Part shown: positions 63,249 through 64,000 of the stretch, one piece after another
How positions within the stretch are numbered: the stretch's first letter is position 1
How the letters are laid out: each line of letters starts with the position of its first letter
Notes under the pieces: model-generated
What the model was told of the DNA's origin: nothing
Databases searched by the model: none
What the model saw: only the letters and a program-made list of their open reading frames with translations
DNA from: Barnesiella sp. An22
GTDB lineage: Bacteria; Bacteroidota; Bacteroidia; Bacteroidales; Barnesiellaceae
Direction of reading: 5' to 3'
Assembly (NCBI RefSeq): GCF_002159975.1
Contig: NZ_NFJR01000008.1
Span: 54,832-118,831, forward strand
DNA: 64,000 nucleotides
Made by a program: the position numbers and the translations under genes

Positions 63249-64000
63249 ATGAAACGATTTTACATGTTGTTGCTATTCGTTGTAGTAGCCATGAACTGTC
63301 TTTATGCCAGTGTACACACCGGTAGTTGTGGTCCCAATGTCACCTACTCCCTCGACACAGAGACTCGTGTACTCACCATATCCGGCACGGGAGCGATGAA
63401 GGATTACAGTAAATCTGGTGCTCCATGGTATAGCAGAAATAATTCATATATCGAAAGAGTAGTGATAGAAGACGGCGTTACAACAATCGGAGATTACTCT
63501 TTCGAATGGTGCTATAGGCTCTCTTCCGTCTCTATCCCCAATTCAGTCACAAGCATCGGTGAGCATGCTTTCGAGAATTGCACGCTATACCTCTCCTCTG
63601 TCACCATTGGTAATTCAGTCACAAGCATCGGTGAGTATGCTTTCAATGGTTGCTCGAGACTCTCCTCCATCACTATTGGCAATTCTGTAAAGAGCATTGG
63701 ATCCGCTGCTTTTGAAGACTGTTCTGCGCTTACGGCTGTGCACTATACAGGCGATGAGGCTGGATGGTGTGAAATTAGGTTTGACGACTATGAAGCCAAC
63801 CCGCTGTATTACGCCCATAACCTATATATCGACAACACCTTGGTTACGGATTTAGTCATACCCGAAAGCGTAACCGAAATCAAGGATTATGCTTTCAGTG
63901 GCTGCTCTGTAACACAAGTTACTATTGGTAATTCTGTCACAAGTATCGGAGATTATGCTTTCTGTAAGTGTAGTGGACTCTCCTCCGTTACTATTGGCAA
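63249..64000 (+). CDS. BspA-type leucine-rich repeat protein (partial, runs off the window)
   Basis: The first 250 codons are present and open to the window end. A signal peptide (MKRFYMLLLFVVVAMNCLYA) is followed by HTGSCGPNVTYSLDTET, TLTISGTGAM-like sequence, then BspA repeats such as SIPNSVTSIGEHAFENC and TIGNSVTSIGEYAFNGC. A spacer unit (AVHYTGDEAGWCEIRF) and a restart (NTLVTDLVIPESVTEI) are typical of these proteins. It is AT-richer than housekeeping genes. The C-terminus and any sorting domain lie outside. The folded leader RNA upstream probably belongs to its transcript. Confidence 0.88.
   Translation, partial: MKRFYMLLLFVVVAMNCLYASVHTGSCGPNVTYSLDTETRVLTISGTGAMKDYSKSGAPWYSRNNSYIERVVIEDGVTTIGDYSFEWCYRLSSVSIPNSVTSIGEHAFENCTLYLSSVTIGNSVTSIGEYAFNGCSRLSSITIGNSVKSIGSAAFEDCSALTAVHYTGDEAGWCEIRFDDYEANPLYYAHNLYIDNTLVTDLVIPESVTEIKDYAFSGCSVTQVTIGNSVTSIGDYAFCKCSGLSSVTIG

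Overview
The window reads as chromosomal DNA of a Bacteroidales bacterium, probably of the Barnesiella/Coprobacter/Porphyromonas type. Pointers are: promoters of the Bacteroidetes form (TTTG, about 20 bases, TAnnTTTG) upstream of many genes; a PPi-dependent phosphofructokinase; the GGGtGRT/IscU-like pair; DUF1573 proteins; GH2 and GH31 enzymes with a SusE/F-like protein; BspA-type leucine-rich repeat proteins; and several secreted proteins ending in a type A sorting domain of the type IX secretion system (T9SS). Base composition is moderately GC-rich, except for the low-GC restriction-modification genes and the LRR and structured-RNA regions. No rRNA operon, integrase, transposase or CRISPR array was seen.

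Layout. 1-4900: PPi-phosphofructokinase, an LRR surface protein, a candidate structured RNA, a decayed LRR/T9SS gene end and palindromic intergenic repeats. 4928-13043 (minus strand): GH2 beta-galactosidase, a Type II restriction-modification pair, a zinc-ribbon/FHA protein, MeaB GTPase and two DUF1573 proteins. 13338-22810 (plus): three tandem paralogues of an unrecognised cytosolic beta-rich family, a stand-alone RyR-domain protein translationally coupled to a two-TM channel with a CASTOR/POLLUX-like ADxGN filter, RCK domains and a C-terminal RyR domain, then a membrane-anchored MutS-family ATPase and a membrane AraC regulator. 23013-28390: beta-helix surface protein, IscU-like/GGGtGRT pair, ferritin and a small zinc-ribbon protein. 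28474-36000: M16 homologue, KdsB, NfeD-type protease, ECF sigma factor, glycosyltransferase, outer-membrane barrel and a Bcr/CflA exporter. 36061-45124: T9SS-exported amidase with a TolB-like partner, flavodoxin, tRNA-Pro(GGG), AroB, HAD hydrolase and a lipoprotein. 45335-51001: GH31 enzyme, SusE/F-like protein and FN3 protein. 51137-61836 (mostly minus): Pgi-GpsA-LysS operon, holin-like protein, DUF1349 protein diverging from a LuxR regulator, CDF transporter, YqgE, GNAT, GT2 and RecR. 61837-64000: tandem promoter-like repeats, a 115-bp palindromic tandem array, a strongly folded leader RNA and the start of another LRR protein.

The most unusual part is 13338-21592. A perfect-consensus promoter at 17233 drives the RyR protein and the channel, whose genes overlap by four bases. 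The channel joins a selectivity-filter signature known from plant nuclear-envelope channels to a RyR domain known from animal calcium-release channels. With the paralogue cluster upstream and a membrane MutS-like ATPase four bases downstream, it looks like an undescribed ligand-gated membrane sensing or stress system; that role is inference. Second in interest are the two structured RNA regions next to LRR genes, and a repeat family in which one palindrome type occurs in both orientations throughout the intergenic DNA.
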